This document shows, piece after piece, positions 21,394-32,668 of a stretch of 64,000 nt of DNA. The notes below the pieces were generated by a model. The model ran no database searches, was not told the DNA's origin, and saw only the letters and a program-made list of their open reading frames with translations. Every line of letters begins with the position of its first letter. Within the stretch, counting starts at the first letter, position 1. The position numbers were made by a program, and so were the translations under genes. The DNA is from Tenebrio molitor (taxonomy: Eukaryota > Arthropoda > Insecta > Coleoptera > Tenebrionidae): positions 21,390,001-21,454,000 of the forward strand of contig NC_091046.1 in assembly GCF_963966145.1 (NCBI RefSeq), read 5' to 3'.

Positions 21394-21567
21394 TACAGGG
21401 TATTTCACGAGTGGTAATGAGCCTGACGGAATAATAAATTAAACCCACAATACAGTTTCAAAAAAAGCCGAACATTTTAATTTCAGTAGTCAGCTTTTTT
21501 AGGAAATATAGTATTGGTTGCATTTTAAATTACGTCAGGCTCATTATCACTCATGAAATATCCTGTA
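21394..21567. repeat. 174-bp palindromic MITE
   Basis: TACAGGGTATTTCACGAGTG is mirrored by CACTCATGAAATATCCTGTA. The TIRs of about 40 bp also contain TGAGCCTGACG. It directly abuts FB-3. Confidence 0.85.
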
Positions 21568-22008
21568 TGTACAGGCTGTCCTAGAGTTGCGAAAAAGCTC
21601 CATAACTTATTTGTTATTAAAGACATCAACTTTTAGTTAGCTACGCTTCTACTGCACATTCGGAAAATATTGCGGTATATATAGTGTCTCACTATTATAA
21701 AAACACTAAAGTTATGTTTTTTTAAACGGAACCTACCCAGTTTGATTTTATTTTTGAATTCTATGCTAAATTATGAATCAAATTTTTACAGGTCGTTTTT
21801 ACTTATCTGCCATCGTTTTTGATGTGGCGCTTTTTTTTAGCAGAATTTCGAATTGCAGGGGTCCCTTCGAAAATTCGTACCTTCCAATTCGTTGCACATA
21901 AATTAAAATGATTGACGCTTTTTGATTTCTGAATGTTTGCAGCATCTGCTGAGTGTTTATTCAACAACCTGCTCAGTCGTATATGCCTACTGCGATTTTT
22001 TAAACATA

Positions 22009-24082
22009 TATATATATATATTAAGCCCTTTATTCCCGGCTGGGACATAGGGAAGAAACAAATTTTCTCCATTCGTTTCTGTCTCTCGCAATATACCCCA
22101 TCTCTGCCACAGATTTATTGGTCTCCCTCAGCGTGGATCTCTTCCAAGTTTCTTTTGGTCGTCCGATCTTCCTTCTCCCTATTGGGTTCCAGTAGAGTGC
22201 TCTTTTACATATCTCTTTGTCGTCTTTTCTTAACGTGTGCCCCATCCATCCCAGTTTCCTTTTCCTAATTTCGTGTGCTATTTCTACTTGTCCGGTCTTC
22301 ATCCATAATTCTTCATTGGTTATAGTGCGGGGCCACCAAATTTTCAATACAGTTCTTAAGCATCTGTTTATGAATACTTGGAGTTTATGTTTTATGCCTT
22401 CTGTCACTGTCCAGGACTCACATCCATATAATAGAACAGGTTTCACCATTGACGAGAAAATTTTGAGCTTTGTTTCTGTAGTAGTACTGCTGGATCGCCA
22501 AATTTTGCTTAGTCTTACAAATACACTACGTGCTTTTGAAACACGTGAAGTTACATCCTTCAGGACTCCTTCCTCCCCTGATATTATACTTCCAAGATAT
22601 GTGAAATCCTCCACCTCTTCTATGATTTCAGAGCCTACTTCTATACTTGTTGCTGCCTTTGTGTTCAAGCGCATGATCTTCGTCTTGATTTTATTAATTT
22701 TTAGACCCGCTTTTTCAGACGTTCTACTTAGGTGATCAATTTTTTCTTGTAGTTGTTTCCCATTCTGGGAGAGTAGGCATATGTCGTCGGCAAAATCGAG
22801 ATCTTCTAGGTTCTCCTCAAAGGTCCACATTAATCCCCTTTTCTTATCTTGGACTGTTGTTTTTAGGACTTCGTCAATAACCACTAAAAACAAAAGTGGC
22901 GAAAGGATGCAGCCCTGGCGGACCCCTGTACTGGTCTCGAACTCTTCGGATAGTGTACCCTCATGCAATATCCTACATTTGTAGCCATTATATCCCTCTT
23001 TAATAAGATTGACAAACTTCTGGGGAAGGCCTTTATTCGTAAGTGCTGCCCACATACATTTTCGGTCTATGGAATCGAAGGCCCTTTCATAGTCTACAAA
23101 GAGAAGGTATAGGGGAGATTGATACTCCATCGATTGTTCTACTATTATCCTCAACGAAACAATCATATCTCTACATGCTTTTCCCGACCTGAAACCACTC
23201 TGTTCTTTCCGTAATTCTTTATCTAATAATTTTACTATTCTATTTAATATTATCTTGTTGAAGGTCTTGCTAACAATGCTGAGTAGTGTTATACCTCTCC
23301 AACTGCTGCAGAGTTTTAAATCACCTTTCTTTGGTAGTTTTACAACCACTCCGGTCTTCCATTCGTCAGGGAATACTTCCTCTATCCATACTCTTCTAAA
23401 CAGTGGTAACAACATTTTTGCAGTGGTGTCTGTGTCGACTTTAAGCATTTCACTTCTGATTTGGTCAATCCCTGGTGCCTTTCCATTCTTACAGCTTTGT
23501 ATTGCTTCCTTTAATTCCTCAATAGTTGGTGGTTCTGTATTTATTTGCAGGTCTGGTTGTTTCGCTGTTGTTAGAGCGTCTCTATTAGTTCTCGCCATGT
23601 TCAAAGTTTCTTTAAAATATTCTGTCCACCTTTGTAATTGTTCTTCGGTTGTAGTTAAAACTTTACCATTTTTATCCTTAATTAATTTTTGTGATCTTTT
23701 GGTTCCACTTATTCTTCGGACATTATTAAATAGTGTTCTTGTGTCTCCCCTCTCAGCTGCCTTTTGTGCTTCTTGTGCTATGCTCTCCATGTGTGCTCTC
23801 TTGTCTCTTTTTATCTTCTTTTTAATATCAGCTGCCACTTTTGAATATTCTTTTTGTATCTGGTCGTAGTTCTCTCTCGTTTTTGCTGATAGTCCTCTTT
23901 TCTTTAATTCTCTTCTCTCTTTAATTTTATTCCAAGTGTCTTGGCTCATCCATTCTCTTTTCTTGCTTGATTTATACCCGAGTACTTGCTTGCTAGTTTC
24001 CAAGAATGCGTCCTTGCAATGCTGCCAAACATCTTGTATTCCTTTGTTGTCATAGTCTATGGATGCCTCTTTCTCCCTCAAC
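22009..24082 (-). mobile_element. 5'-truncated RTE-clade retrotransposon
   Basis: It is inserted in FB-3 with a 14-bp duplication ATTTTTTAAACATA (21995-22008 and 24083-24096). On the minus strand the 3' end has a (TA)n tail at 22009-22020, typical of RTE elements, which end in short tandem repeats instead of poly-A. The endonuclease half is missing: the copy begins within the linker before the reverse transcriptase. Confidence 0.92.
22030..24081 (-). CDS. RTE reverse transcriptase, lacking its endonuclease
   Basis: An uninterrupted frame of about 680 codons. The apparent ATG (24082-24084) is made partly from the target duplication, so it is not the native start. Reverse-transcriptase motifs: NGKAPGIDQIRSEM, WRGITLLSIVSK, QSGFRSGKACRDM, LFVDYERAFDSIDR, GVRQGCILSPLLF, the catalytic FADDICLL and FTYLGSII. 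The C-terminal region typical of RTE follows: YGCESWTV, WMGHTLRKDD, GRRKIGRPKETW. An open frame with a perfect duplication means a recent insertion, but 5' truncation makes it unable to move by itself. Confidence 0.92.
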   Translation of the reverse strand: MREKEASIDYDNKGIQDVWQHCKDAFLETSKQVLGYKSSKKREWMSQDTWNKIKERRELKKRGLSAKTRENYDQIQKEYSKVAADIKKKIKRDKRAHMESIAQEAQKAAERGDTRTLFNNVRRISGTKRSQKLIKDKNGKVLTTTEEQLQRWTEYFKETLNMARTNRDALTTAKQPDLQINTEPPTIEELKEAIQSCKNGKAPGIDQIRSEMLKVDTDTTAKMLLPLFRRVWIEEVFPDEWKTGVVVKLPKKGDLKLCSSWRGITLLSIVSKTFNKIILNRIVKLLDKELRKEQSGFRSGKACRDMIVSLRIIVEQSMEYQSPLYLLFVDYERAFDSIDRKCMWAALTNKGLPQKFVNLIKEGYNGYKCRILHEGTLSEEFETSTGVRQGCILSPLLFLVVIDEVLKTTVQDKKRGLMWTFEENLEDLDFADDICLLSQNGKQLQEKIDHLSRTSEKAGLKINKIKTKIMRLNTKAATSIEVGSEIIEEVEDFTYLGSIISGEEGVLKDVTSRVSKARSVFVRLSKIWRSSSTTTETKLKIFSSMVKPVLLYGCESWTVTEGIKHKLQVFINRCLRTVLKIWWPRTITNEELWMKTGQVEIAHEIRKRKLGWMGHTLRKDDKEICKRALYWNPIGRRKIGRPKETWKRSTLRETNKSVAEMGYIARDRNEWRKFVSSLCPSRE

Positions 24083-24988
24083 ATTTTTTAAACATAACGA
24101 ACTAAAAATGTCAAAAACTCATTTTTTTCAAATGGCACCCCGTATTTATAATTGCACTGGTCGAGAGCTTTTTTGACAAGCTTTTGAACAATATAAGTTT
24201 TGTATAGTCGAATCTGAAAATCTAGGGTGCTATCCTAAAATCGCTAACTTTGGTGCAATTTTTCCGTTAAAAAGACAATACAAAAATCTAGTAGGCCGAA
24301 CAAAAGAGAATCACACAATATAGTTACTCCATAAAGATGAATCAACCAACAAAACAAAACATTTAATTATTTTAGTGATTTTCAGTGATTTTAAGATAGC
24401 ACCCTAAATTTTCACATTCGTCTATACAAACCCTATACCGTTGGAAAGCCTGTCAAAAAAGCTTTCGACCAGTGCAATAATAAATGGGGGGTGCCATTTG
24501 AAAAAAATGAGTTTTTGACATTTTTAGTTTGTTATATTTAAAAAATCGCAGTAGGCATATGCGACAAAGCACGTTATTGAGTAAACACTTAACAGATGCG
24601 GCAAACATTCAGAAATCACACAGCGTCAATCATTTTAATTTATGTGCAACTATTTGGAAGGTACGAATTTTCGAAGGGACCCCTGCAATTCGGAATTCTG
24701 GTAAAAAAAGCGCCTCTGATCAAAAACGATGGCAGATCAGTAAACAAGACCTGTGTAGATTTGATTCACAATTTAGCATAGAATCCAAAAATGAAATCAA
24801 ATTGGGTAGGTTCCATTTAAAAAAACATAACTTTAGTGTTTTTATAATATTGGGACATCCTGTATATATACCGCAATATTTTCCGAATATGCAGTAGAAG
24901 CATAGTTATCATCTAGAAAACAGAAAAAGTTGATATCTTTAACAGCAAACAAGTTATGAAGCTTTTTCGCAACTCTGGGACACCTGTA

Positions 24989-25668
24989 TACAGGGTCTCC
25001 CAGAACTGGCGGACCATAATAACACGGTGAAATCATTATCTTCTGGCAATAATAGGAAAAATATTTAAAAAAATCCATCCTCATTGGATTTTAAAATAAG
25101 AACGTTTTTAATTGACCAATTGCGTGTAGATATAAAATTACCTTAAAAAATTATATTGGTAACTATCGAAACAAATTTGATTGTTGCAAAGACATTATAA
25201 TTGAATATTATGTCATAATAAATTATTTCTGACAATTCTGACAAGTCATTAAAAACGCGTAATGTTTACCGCTTCAGAATATTTTGATATGCTTGTCTTA
25301 TATGGACAGTGTGATGAGAGTGCCACAGTTGCTCCTCAGGAGTACGCAGTTCGTTTTCCCAATAGGGAACATCCTAGCAGAAATACTATAACCTGAAAAA
25401 TACATAACCTAAAAACGTCCGTCATTGCACAAACAATGCGGATACCCAACAATGCATATGCATCATTTGAAATGTATCCATAGTTACAAATAAAGCAGGA
25501 AAACTAATTAATAGGTAACTTAACATCAACAACAGCATTGGTCAGTTTAAATTGCTTCTTTCCTAATCACTATTTAAGATAGATTTTTTTGAACATTTTT
25601 CTTATTATTCCCAGAAGATGATGAATTCACCGTATTATTTTGGTCCGCCAGTTCTAGGAGACCCTGTA
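24989..25668. repeat. 680-bp palindromic-end MITE
   Basis: TACAGGGTCTCCCAGAACTG is mirrored by CAGTTCTAGGAGACCCTGTA; the matching continues with GGCGGACCATAATAA and CACGGTGAA. It abuts FB-3 at the TATA formed by the two ends. The interior, 25130-25560, has no recognisable gene. Confidence 0.88.
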
Positions 25669-26256
25669 TACAGTTATTCCTGCAGCTCTGCACTGAGGTC
25701 AGTCAGGTCACAACACAACGTACAATGAAAATTTAAAATTGACAAGTGACGCACAGTTGATTGTTTTTCGTTCGCTCCGCTAAAAAACTCGACTCCCTTG
25801 ATTTTAGCTTGCCGTGTCGTGCTGCGAACGATTTTCGCAGAGCTGCGAACGATTTTTGCTTGTGCTGCAAACGATTTTACCGTGTCGCATGAAACTAATT
25901 AACTGCCCGGGAATAAAATGTATGTGGCGTGCCTAAAGAAGTTTTCACTTCAAAAAAAAAATGGCGGATCCAAAATGGTGATTATAATAACGTTCAGAGT
26001 TTCAGTTAAACTTGATTTAATGAGCCTGAAAATTTGCAATCTCGTGAGATAAACAGCTTTGTAACCGTCCACAACCGTAACAAAGAAATTTTAATTATGA
26101 AAAAATGTTTCGCTTTTTGCACTTCTTCATCAGTTCATCACCATATCCGAAGAAAAATAAAAAAAATTTATATCACAAATATCACAACAATATTTTTATT
26201 TTCATCACTAAAGCTCGGATTCTATGCAAATTGCATATTTGTTTCTATGGCGTATA
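25669..26256. other. No gene seen
   Basis: Contains a local cluster of CTGCGAACGATTTT-type repeats at 25820-25880 (three related copies) but no recognised coding sequence. Confidence 0.4.
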
Positions 26257-27919
26257 TACAGTGTGGAAATTACTTATGGAATAAATTCAGTAATTTCAAA
26301 ACTAATGACATTTTCCGAAAACGGTGAAACAGGTCAATTTTTGTTTTTAATGCTTTTTTTAAGTTACTTCACTTTTTCATGACGTCATCCATTTTTGAGC
26401 TATGACGTCATCACCAATTTTTTTAAATAACAACCCCTACTTTTTTCTTCTCTTTCTGATAGACCTTCCTACTAGCTAAACGATGAATGAAAAAAATTGG
26501 TACCTTACATAACAATTTTTTTGAGAAAATAACAAATTTTAATTCAAAAATTTAATTTAATTTTTAATGTATTTATTTTTTTTTTCTATATGGTTATTTA
26601 AAATCGAGGGTTTACTTTAACAGACCAAACAATTTAGAGGATTTATGACAGAGAATTCTCCCTGAAAACGAACAAATCAGCCCTGACATTATTGAGCGCG
26701 GTGTACAGTGCCAAAAGTTGGCGGGGGGTGATTTCAACATTTGCGTTACATTTTATTGTTAACCTTAGATGTTTGTTTGTTTCTGTTTAAGGTCAATCAA
26801 AATTTTTACATTAAAAATTAAATTACATTTTTGAAGTAAAATTTGTCATTTTCTCAAAAAAATTGTTATCTAAGGTACCACTTTTTTTCGTTAATCGTTT
26901 AGGTAGTAGTAAGGTCTATCAGAAAAAGAAGAAAAAAGTCAGTGTTGTCATTAAAAAAAAAATAGTGATGACGTCATAGCTCAAAAATGGATGACGTCAT
27001 GAACACGTGAAGCAACTTAAAATAAGCATCATGAGAAATAAAAATTGGGATGGAGCCGAGTCGAAGACCCGGCCTAGTAACTTACCCGACATCAATTTAA
27101 ACCAATCTGAATTGACCCGAAATACCTACCTTGTCCGTGTTAACCCACATAAGTCGTCTTCTAATTCTCGCAAATAGTAAATATCATTTCCAACATAAAA
27201 ACACATGCCCTTTCAACTGGTAATGTCAAATTTCCATGTCACCTCATTATTTTTTCGAGCAACCCCCACCCTCTTCCACCCCTCGTAGTCGGATTGACAC
27301 CAAACTCTATTCGGTGGTCACTATTACAGAGTTATTTCCAATGGCAAGATCCGAGATTTTTTTGTTAAAAGTTTCAGCAGTTATCGCCGTCGATCTATGA
27401 AGACGTAAATTACTTCATAAGTCCGCCATATTGGAAAAATCCGCAAATAGTAAACATCGTTTCCGACATAAAAACACATGCCCTTTCAAACGGTAAAGTC
27501 AAATTTCCATGTTCCCTTATAATTTTTTCGACCTACCCCCACCCTCTTCCACCCCCCGTGGTCCGATTGACACCAAAAGCTTTTCAACTCGAGAGACCAC
27601 GGGTAAGTTTGTGTTAGTCAAATTTGAAAGCAATCGGTCAAAGCGTTTTTGAGTAATCGTGGGAGAACGAAAAGTGGGAAAGACAGACGCACAGACAGAC
27701 GCACAGACAGACATAATTCTAAAAACTTCATAAACGTGTTCAGAGGACCTCAAAACGTAAAGATCTGATGAAATTAGCAACTCGAAATTTTGGACCGATC
27801 ACAATAACTTACCTACCTTCGGTCGGGTAAGTTAAAAATCGACCTGTTTCAGCGTTTTTGACAAATGTCATTAGTTTTGAAATTACTGAATTTATTCCAT
27901 AAGTGGTTTCCACACTGTA
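26257..27919. mobile_element. FB-4: fold-back element with a nested 786-bp insertion
   Basis: The ends TACAGTGTGG and CCACACTGTA are inverse; the arms match through TATGGAATAAATTCAGTAAT and ATGACGTCATCCATTTTT. The nested element 27048-27833 interrupts the right arm. It is a relative of FB-2. Confidence 0.88.
27048..27833 (+). mobile_element. Unclassified insertion with internal 273-bp-spaced repeat
   Basis: It is flanked by AAAAATTG (27040-27047) and AAAAATCG (27834-27841), an 8-bp duplication with one change. It starts GGATGGAGCCGAGTCG and ends GGTCGGGTAAGTT. Two direct copies of a block of about 140 bp (CGCAAATAGTAAA, ACATAAAAACACATGCCC, CCCCCACCCTCTTCCACCC) begin at 27169 and 27442. A degenerate CAGACAGACG run is at 27688-27713. 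The minus-strand ORF here is not a known protein. Confidence 0.7.
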
Positions 27920-28459
27920 GACAAAATTTTGGATTTTCTGGGCATATTAACAAATTTTTAATGAAATTACGTCGTTTCAAAAATGCATATTTTGCCTATT
28001 TGAAGCACCTTGAGCATATTTTGGCGAAAAATGCATATTAGTGCATATTTTTGGAATCTTCCAGATTTTTGTTTGTTCATTTATTGAATCCTTGCAAGTC
28101 TACATGGTGCAGATAGAGGGACATCAGAAAATATCCGCTTGTTTTAAAAACATAAGACTTCTTGGTAGAGCGTACTTCCAGAGAAATAAGACCATAAATT
28201 TAACAATGGAATGAACAGATCTCCTGTTTCTAAAACTTCCCGCTAACGATGTCGACCCTTTCTTTCCAAGAATTTTAATCGCTATACGTGAATTTGCATT
28301 TTGGAACATTCAATCACAAACGGTCTGCTAGTCCTAGTCGTCACGAAAAGTGCATTTAAAAACAATATACCGAAAATATCTTTCTTTGCACTTGGAATAT
28401 ACTTTTATGGTGTTTTAACAGCCGATTTATAACTACTAGTACGACACGAAGGAGAATGT

Positions 28460-29300
28460 CATTTATCGTAGCAATTGCTTACTATTTCAAGCAAATGCTA
28501 AACTTTATTAATAATAAAAGCTGCAAATCCTAATATCGTCAAGCAAATGCTTTCTAAAACGAGCAATAGTTATTTGTATCACAAGGCCAGAAACTGCACG
28601 TTTGCGAGCATGAGTGCGGTTTGCAATACGAGTCGATAGGCGAGTATTGTAAGTACGAATGCTCGCAAAACAGTTTCTGGACGTGTGATACACAAAATTT
28701 TTCGTGCCGACTTCTGCGGATTTTTGTTAAATGGAAGTTAAAGCACTTGTTTTAATAATTGGTATTAGGGACTTTTTTTGTGTTGGCAACACTTACATTT
28801 AAACATTTAAATTTTAAAATCAACATCGCTCTTGTTTCCTGACATTTATTGAATTTAATTAATTTGTTTTGTTTTTGACATTTTCCTGAAACATTTGTTG
28901 TAATAAATACACCAGCCCATATTCAAGAAGTGGCTCGAAACGTAATTTTAATTAATTAATTTTAGTTAAATATTGCTTCTTTGTAGTTTGTACGTTGTTA
29001 TAAATAGAAAAACATTTTTAAGGAGCCATCCACAGAACAAACATTGACGTTTGATAGAATTCTGATAACAAATGCCAACCGAAACCGATGACAACTCAAA
29101 ATCCCTACTTTTAGCCGTACTAGGCCGGCAATGCATGTGTTTCTGGACGATTTCGAGATCTGTAATTTACCAAATTCCGGCCGGCGGCACGAAAAAGCAT
29201 TTGCTAGCCAGGTCTCACTAGCATTTACTACACTTTTATTAATATCACTTAAAGCAATTGCTTATAAAATAGCTAGCAAAAGCATTTGCTACCTTTTATT
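28460..29300. repeat. Inverted-repeat element rich in AGCAAATGCT motifs
   Basis: AGCAATTGCT or AGCAAATGCT occurs at about 28470, 28490 and 28542, and the inverse AGCATTTGCT or AGCAATTGCT at about 29195, 29251 and 29285. TTTATTAATA blocks sit in mirrored positions. The hairpin element HE-3 lies in the centre, so the original was about 210 bp. Confidence 0.6.
28567..29192 (-). mobile_element. HE-3: hairpin element, two-ended copy
   Basis: On the minus strand, a five-T run is followed by TCGTGCCGCCGGCCGG (29192). About 60 bp on comes CCGGCCTAGTAC; then GTCGGCACGAAAAATTTTGT, a stem (ATCACACGTCCAGAAA and complement) with a CTCG-type apex, and AAATAACTATTG at the 3' end. Both ends match HE-2. It is 626 bp, non-coding. 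Confidence 0.7.
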
Positions 29301-29425
29301 AATACTGCCCATTGTCTGGAACAGCATGAAGGCAATTTTTTGAACAATTAGAATATATTTTGTATTGTTTACAAATTTTTCCGTTGACCGCTTGTTAATT
29401 TCAATATTAATGAATTATTTTGTCT

Positions 29426-29468
29426 AAAATATAGTGTATTAATGGACCTCATTAATACACTATTTTTC
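29426..29468. repeat. Short perfect-stem hairpin
   Basis: AATAGTGTATTAATG-type arms (TAGTGTATTAATG and CATTAATACACTA) surround a five-base loop GACCT. It may be a reduced HE hairpin, since the right flank reads CACTATTTTT. Confidence 0.7.
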
Positions 29469-29699
29469 ATTAATTAACGATTTGTGCGATTTTGACGTTT
29501 TGATGATATTTTGATGTATACTCCAATTTTTTTTATAATTAATTGTCAAAGTGTTGTCATGTTGGTATATGCCACTGGTTATTTGATAGTTATTAGATTG
29601 GCAACGTAAAATGTCAACTGTATGTCAGTCATTTTGATGTAAAGGCGCTTGCGCTATTGAAGGTGCAATTACATTTAAATAAAAATACAAGTTAAATGA

Positions 29700-29972
29700 G
29701 TTTCCGAAAACAAGGATCTAACACAACTAGAAAAATTGGCTATGATTAGATTACGTGAAGAAATGCAGACAGAAAAACCGACCATGCTAAATTGTAGTAA
29801 AGATGCACACATCATATTCGAGGTATTTTCTTTTAATATATGGGTTCGTCACTGCGAGGAACTGATTAGAGGACGGGAAAAAATTGATGGGAAATCTACC
29901 AATTGAGGACATTCCTCTTCCGCAGAATCATATTCGGAAGACGATTGGAGGTTAGATTCTGAAAATGAATAG
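29700..29972 (+). pseudogene. Possible coding remnant with one in-frame TGA
   Basis: The frame is open for 68 codons after a TGA at 29697 and is rich in charged residues (KLAMIRLREEMQTEK). It stops at TGA 29904-29906 and runs 21 more codons in the same frame as an acidic, serine-rich tail (SSSAESYSEDDW) to a TAG. There is no ATG in good context at the start, so it may be an exon or a scrap of a mobile-element protein. I do not recognise the family. Weak evidence. Confidence 0.25.
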
Positions 29973-30634
29973 GTAAACTGCTTATATAACCCATTAAATA
30001 AATTCCCATTTTTCTGTATATGTTAAGTTGCACTTTTTAGTGTGATTATCGTCTTTATTTCTTGTCTTTTGGTATAAAATTTGGTTACACCTGAAACTTT
30101 TCTGACTTTTGAAAATTACTGATATAACCTCAAACCTGATCTAGGGAGATTTTACGATAGAGGTGTCCCGAAACGAAAGGTTTTAGGGTGGTACAGCCTG
30201 GTCTTTGAGGGAATTTTGACATTGGCAATTGATTTAAAAAAAAATTGAACTACATAAACAACCTCGAACATGCATTGTTTGCACTTACCAACACTGCAGC
30301 AGGGTTTTCTATATTTTATAGCTCCATAACTGCATAATTACGAATTCACTTTTCCAAAACGTTTTTGGTTATAATTCGCACGTCAAATTTTTCAAAGGTA
30401 ACTAGGTTTTCTTAGCAACCGTGATTTTTATGTGAAATTGAATGTGAATGCAGTTGACGTCTTCTGACACTCTTTGTGGAAAAGTGAATAGAAAGTGTTG
30501 AGAAATTTAAAAATGGCCTACCCTGAGGACAAAAAAAGGATGAAGGTATTTTATAGTCTCATCTTTATCGAAAAAGATGAAATTGGTTTTGATTTGGCTT
30601 CAATTTGAAATTTTGTCACAAAAAAAAAGTTTGC

Positions 30635-30790
30635 GGTCAACGAAAAATGTTTTTAATCAACTCGTTTGTTAATGGGCGATTAATAATCTCAACTATTAAA
30701 GGCACTCACTCGCTACACTCGTTCGTGCTTTAAAGAGTTTCGATTATTAATCGCCTTCATTAACAAACTAGTTTATTAAATAACTATTAA
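30635..30790 (+). repeat. HE-5 hairpin
   Basis: The 5' block is GTCAACGAAAAATGTTTTT; the stem begins CTCGTTTGTTAATGGGCGAT with its complement ATCGCCTTCATTAACAAAC. The apex is CACTCGCTACACTCGTTCG. The tail is TTAAATAACTATTAATG. All four landmarks fit the HE pattern. Confidence 0.85.
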
Positions 30791-30838
30791 TGTACGGATA
30801 TTCAGCAGAAAATTTTCTATACGAACGAATATAAAAAT

Positions 30839-31226
30839 AGTACTAGCTATGAAATTTGATTTGTAAAATTATTTGTCAGATGGTTTCACTATTATTTAAT
30901 TTAATTTTCTTTTGATTTGCCTTTCAAATGAACTTGAACAGGAGGAATGAACAGGCATCTTTCATTAAATGGTATTATGGATAATCTTCTTTAAGAAACT
31001 TCCAAGCAACATTTGCCTCAGGTCTCGCAGACCGACCAATTCCAGCCATAGAAACAATTCGAAAAGAAGTTTGAACAATTAATGAAAGATAGGTACTTTT
31101 TCATTCGTCCTGTAGTCCTGTACCAGTTCATTTGAAGGGCAAATCAAAAATTAAATAATAGTCTTAATAGTGAAATGATCTGACGAATAATTTTAGAAGT
31201 CAAATTTCATGGCTAATAAGTGTACT
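30839..31226. repeat. 388-bp inverted-repeat MITE
   Basis: The left arm (AAATTTGATTTGTAAAATTA, TTTCACTATTATTTAAT, TTGATTTGCC) is mirrored at 31110-31226. The ends contain AGTACTAGC and an inverse CTAATAAGTGTACT. No coding. Confidence 0.75.
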
Positions 31227-31726
31227 ACATTTTAGTATTTTTGTCTTAACTCCTTCTTGCCTTTTTTTCAGTACCACAAGATGTTAGAAAAACTAAGACT
31301 CAAATTAGACAGTAATTTTAATTCTCTCTAACTTTTATCTTAACTATTTTGCCGTAAAATTTTTAGGACAGCAATTAATTGAAACTCCTTATTTTTCCAT
31401 GTAAAATGCTATGTCTTCTAAAACAATATCATCATCATATATCAATATCATATATCAAAATTAAGGTAGAAAGAAAATTGTGAATTATTGTTCTCATGTT
31501 GTGCTAGGTCCTAACAGTAAAAATAAAAACAGTTATTTATTGTATTTTATGTGTCTTAACAAGATGTATTTGGATTTTGCTTTAGGGAACGAGAATATGA
31601 GTACAATAATGTAATCACACGAGTTTCCTGTAATATGCTTTAGCCCACGTGTTATGTACAAAATTTTATCTAAGACCGCCCCAAATTAGAAAAATAAATC
31701 TTATCTATTGATTTTCGCCAGTGAAA

Positions 31727-31803
31727 TAATTGAGTTTCATTTCCGCACTCAGTGGGATAAGAATTTACTTTTCCCACTGAGTGACGTAATGAAACTCATT
31801 TAT
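31727..31803. repeat. Hairpin of about 28-bp arms
   Basis: GAGTTTCATTTCCGCACTCA and TGAGTGACGTAATGAAACTC pair around a short AT-rich loop. Further copies of the CCCACTGAGTG and GGGATAAG words follow to 31880. Confidence 0.75.
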
Positions 31804-32668
31804 CCCAATGCGTGAGGTAATGAAGTTCTTATCCCACTCAAAATTAGTGGGATAAGTATCATTTATCCACACGGGATTAGATAAAGAAAAGAAACCAAAC
31901 AATTCAAACGTCAGTGTTAGATTTAGAATGCCGATTTATTAAAGTTTTAGACTCCCAAAAGTACAATGACAAACCTTAATGTTTAAAACGTAATAAACGT
32001 ATCCGGAAAATTTGTTACTTAATATCTATTCACTTTGATTGTGACCACAACGAAAAACATAGTAGCCGCTGTTTAGCTGTGTGCTGCATACGTTTTACAC
32101 TAAATATTTGTGTGGTGTGAACATGATGTGAAAATGTCAGAATTGTCAAAACTTGACCATGGTAGTAAAGCAATGATTTTAATGTATTTATCAATATTAA
32201 TAACGGAAATTAATATTTGAAGTAGGAGAAACTAAAAACGTGTCTGATTTTGTGATCACGTCTGTTGAAAAGTGTGGTTATATCCAGGTACAGATTAGGT
32301 ATTTTACGTAAAAACTTCGAAATAACCTCATGCAATTCTCGATATTAATGAAGAACGAAGGAAATGGTCATTTGGCAGTACGACAAAGGCGAAAAATGCC
32401 TGGGGATTACCTACTAAAGGTAATCCAAACTTTCAATTAGCGTTGATTAATACAAATATTTTCAGATAAAAACTAATCAGACATAAAGTTCAAAAAAATG
32501 ATTTACAGGGGATGAAAAGGCAGAAGGTATCAAACTACAACACTTACTACTGTCTCGAAACAAGTCAATATTAGCCGTTTGGTCCCAACTTTGAGAAGAC
32601 GACGTGGCATTTTCTATTTGAATTCTAAAATTTTGTACCAAAACTCAATTTTATAGATATGCGCACAG
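31804..32668. other. No gene seen
   Basis: AT-rich non-repetitive-looking stretch; no ORF of note, no RNA gene recognised. Confidence 0.4.

Larger units (their letters stand above)
21570..24988. mobile_element. FB-3: long fold-back element carrying an RTE insertion
   Basis: TACAGGCTGTCCTAGAGTTG at the left is mirrored by CAACTCTGGGACACCTGTA at the right. Arm blocks match through to the centre: CATAACTTTAGTG, GGTAGGTTCC, GGGACCCCTGCAATTCG. The inner half, 24097-24530, is itself palindromic (AGGGTGCTATC and its inverse). Without the RTE (22009-24082) the element is about 1.33 kb. Confidence 0.9.
30513..31331 (+). other. Possible two-exon mini-ORF (speculative)
   Basis: An ATG in strong context (AAAATGGCC) opens 11 codons (MAYPEDKKRMK) followed by a GTATTT donor-like site at 30546. 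A good acceptor (pyrimidine run, then TTTCAG) ends at 31271, and from 31272 the same phase continues for 19 codons to TAA. Spliced, it would give 30 residues. The putative intron contains a hairpin element and a MITE. No family is recognised; chance is a real alternative. Confidence 0.2.

Noticed and set aside
22217..23869. Plus-strand ORFs across the RTE element
   Set aside because: They are reverse-frame shadows of the continuous minus-strand reverse transcriptase and show no family features.
28567..28712. HE hairpins as microRNA precursors
   Set aside because: The stems are long and genomic copies vary in stem sequence; no sign of a conserved mature arm. Small RNAs from them are possible, but nothing here shows it.
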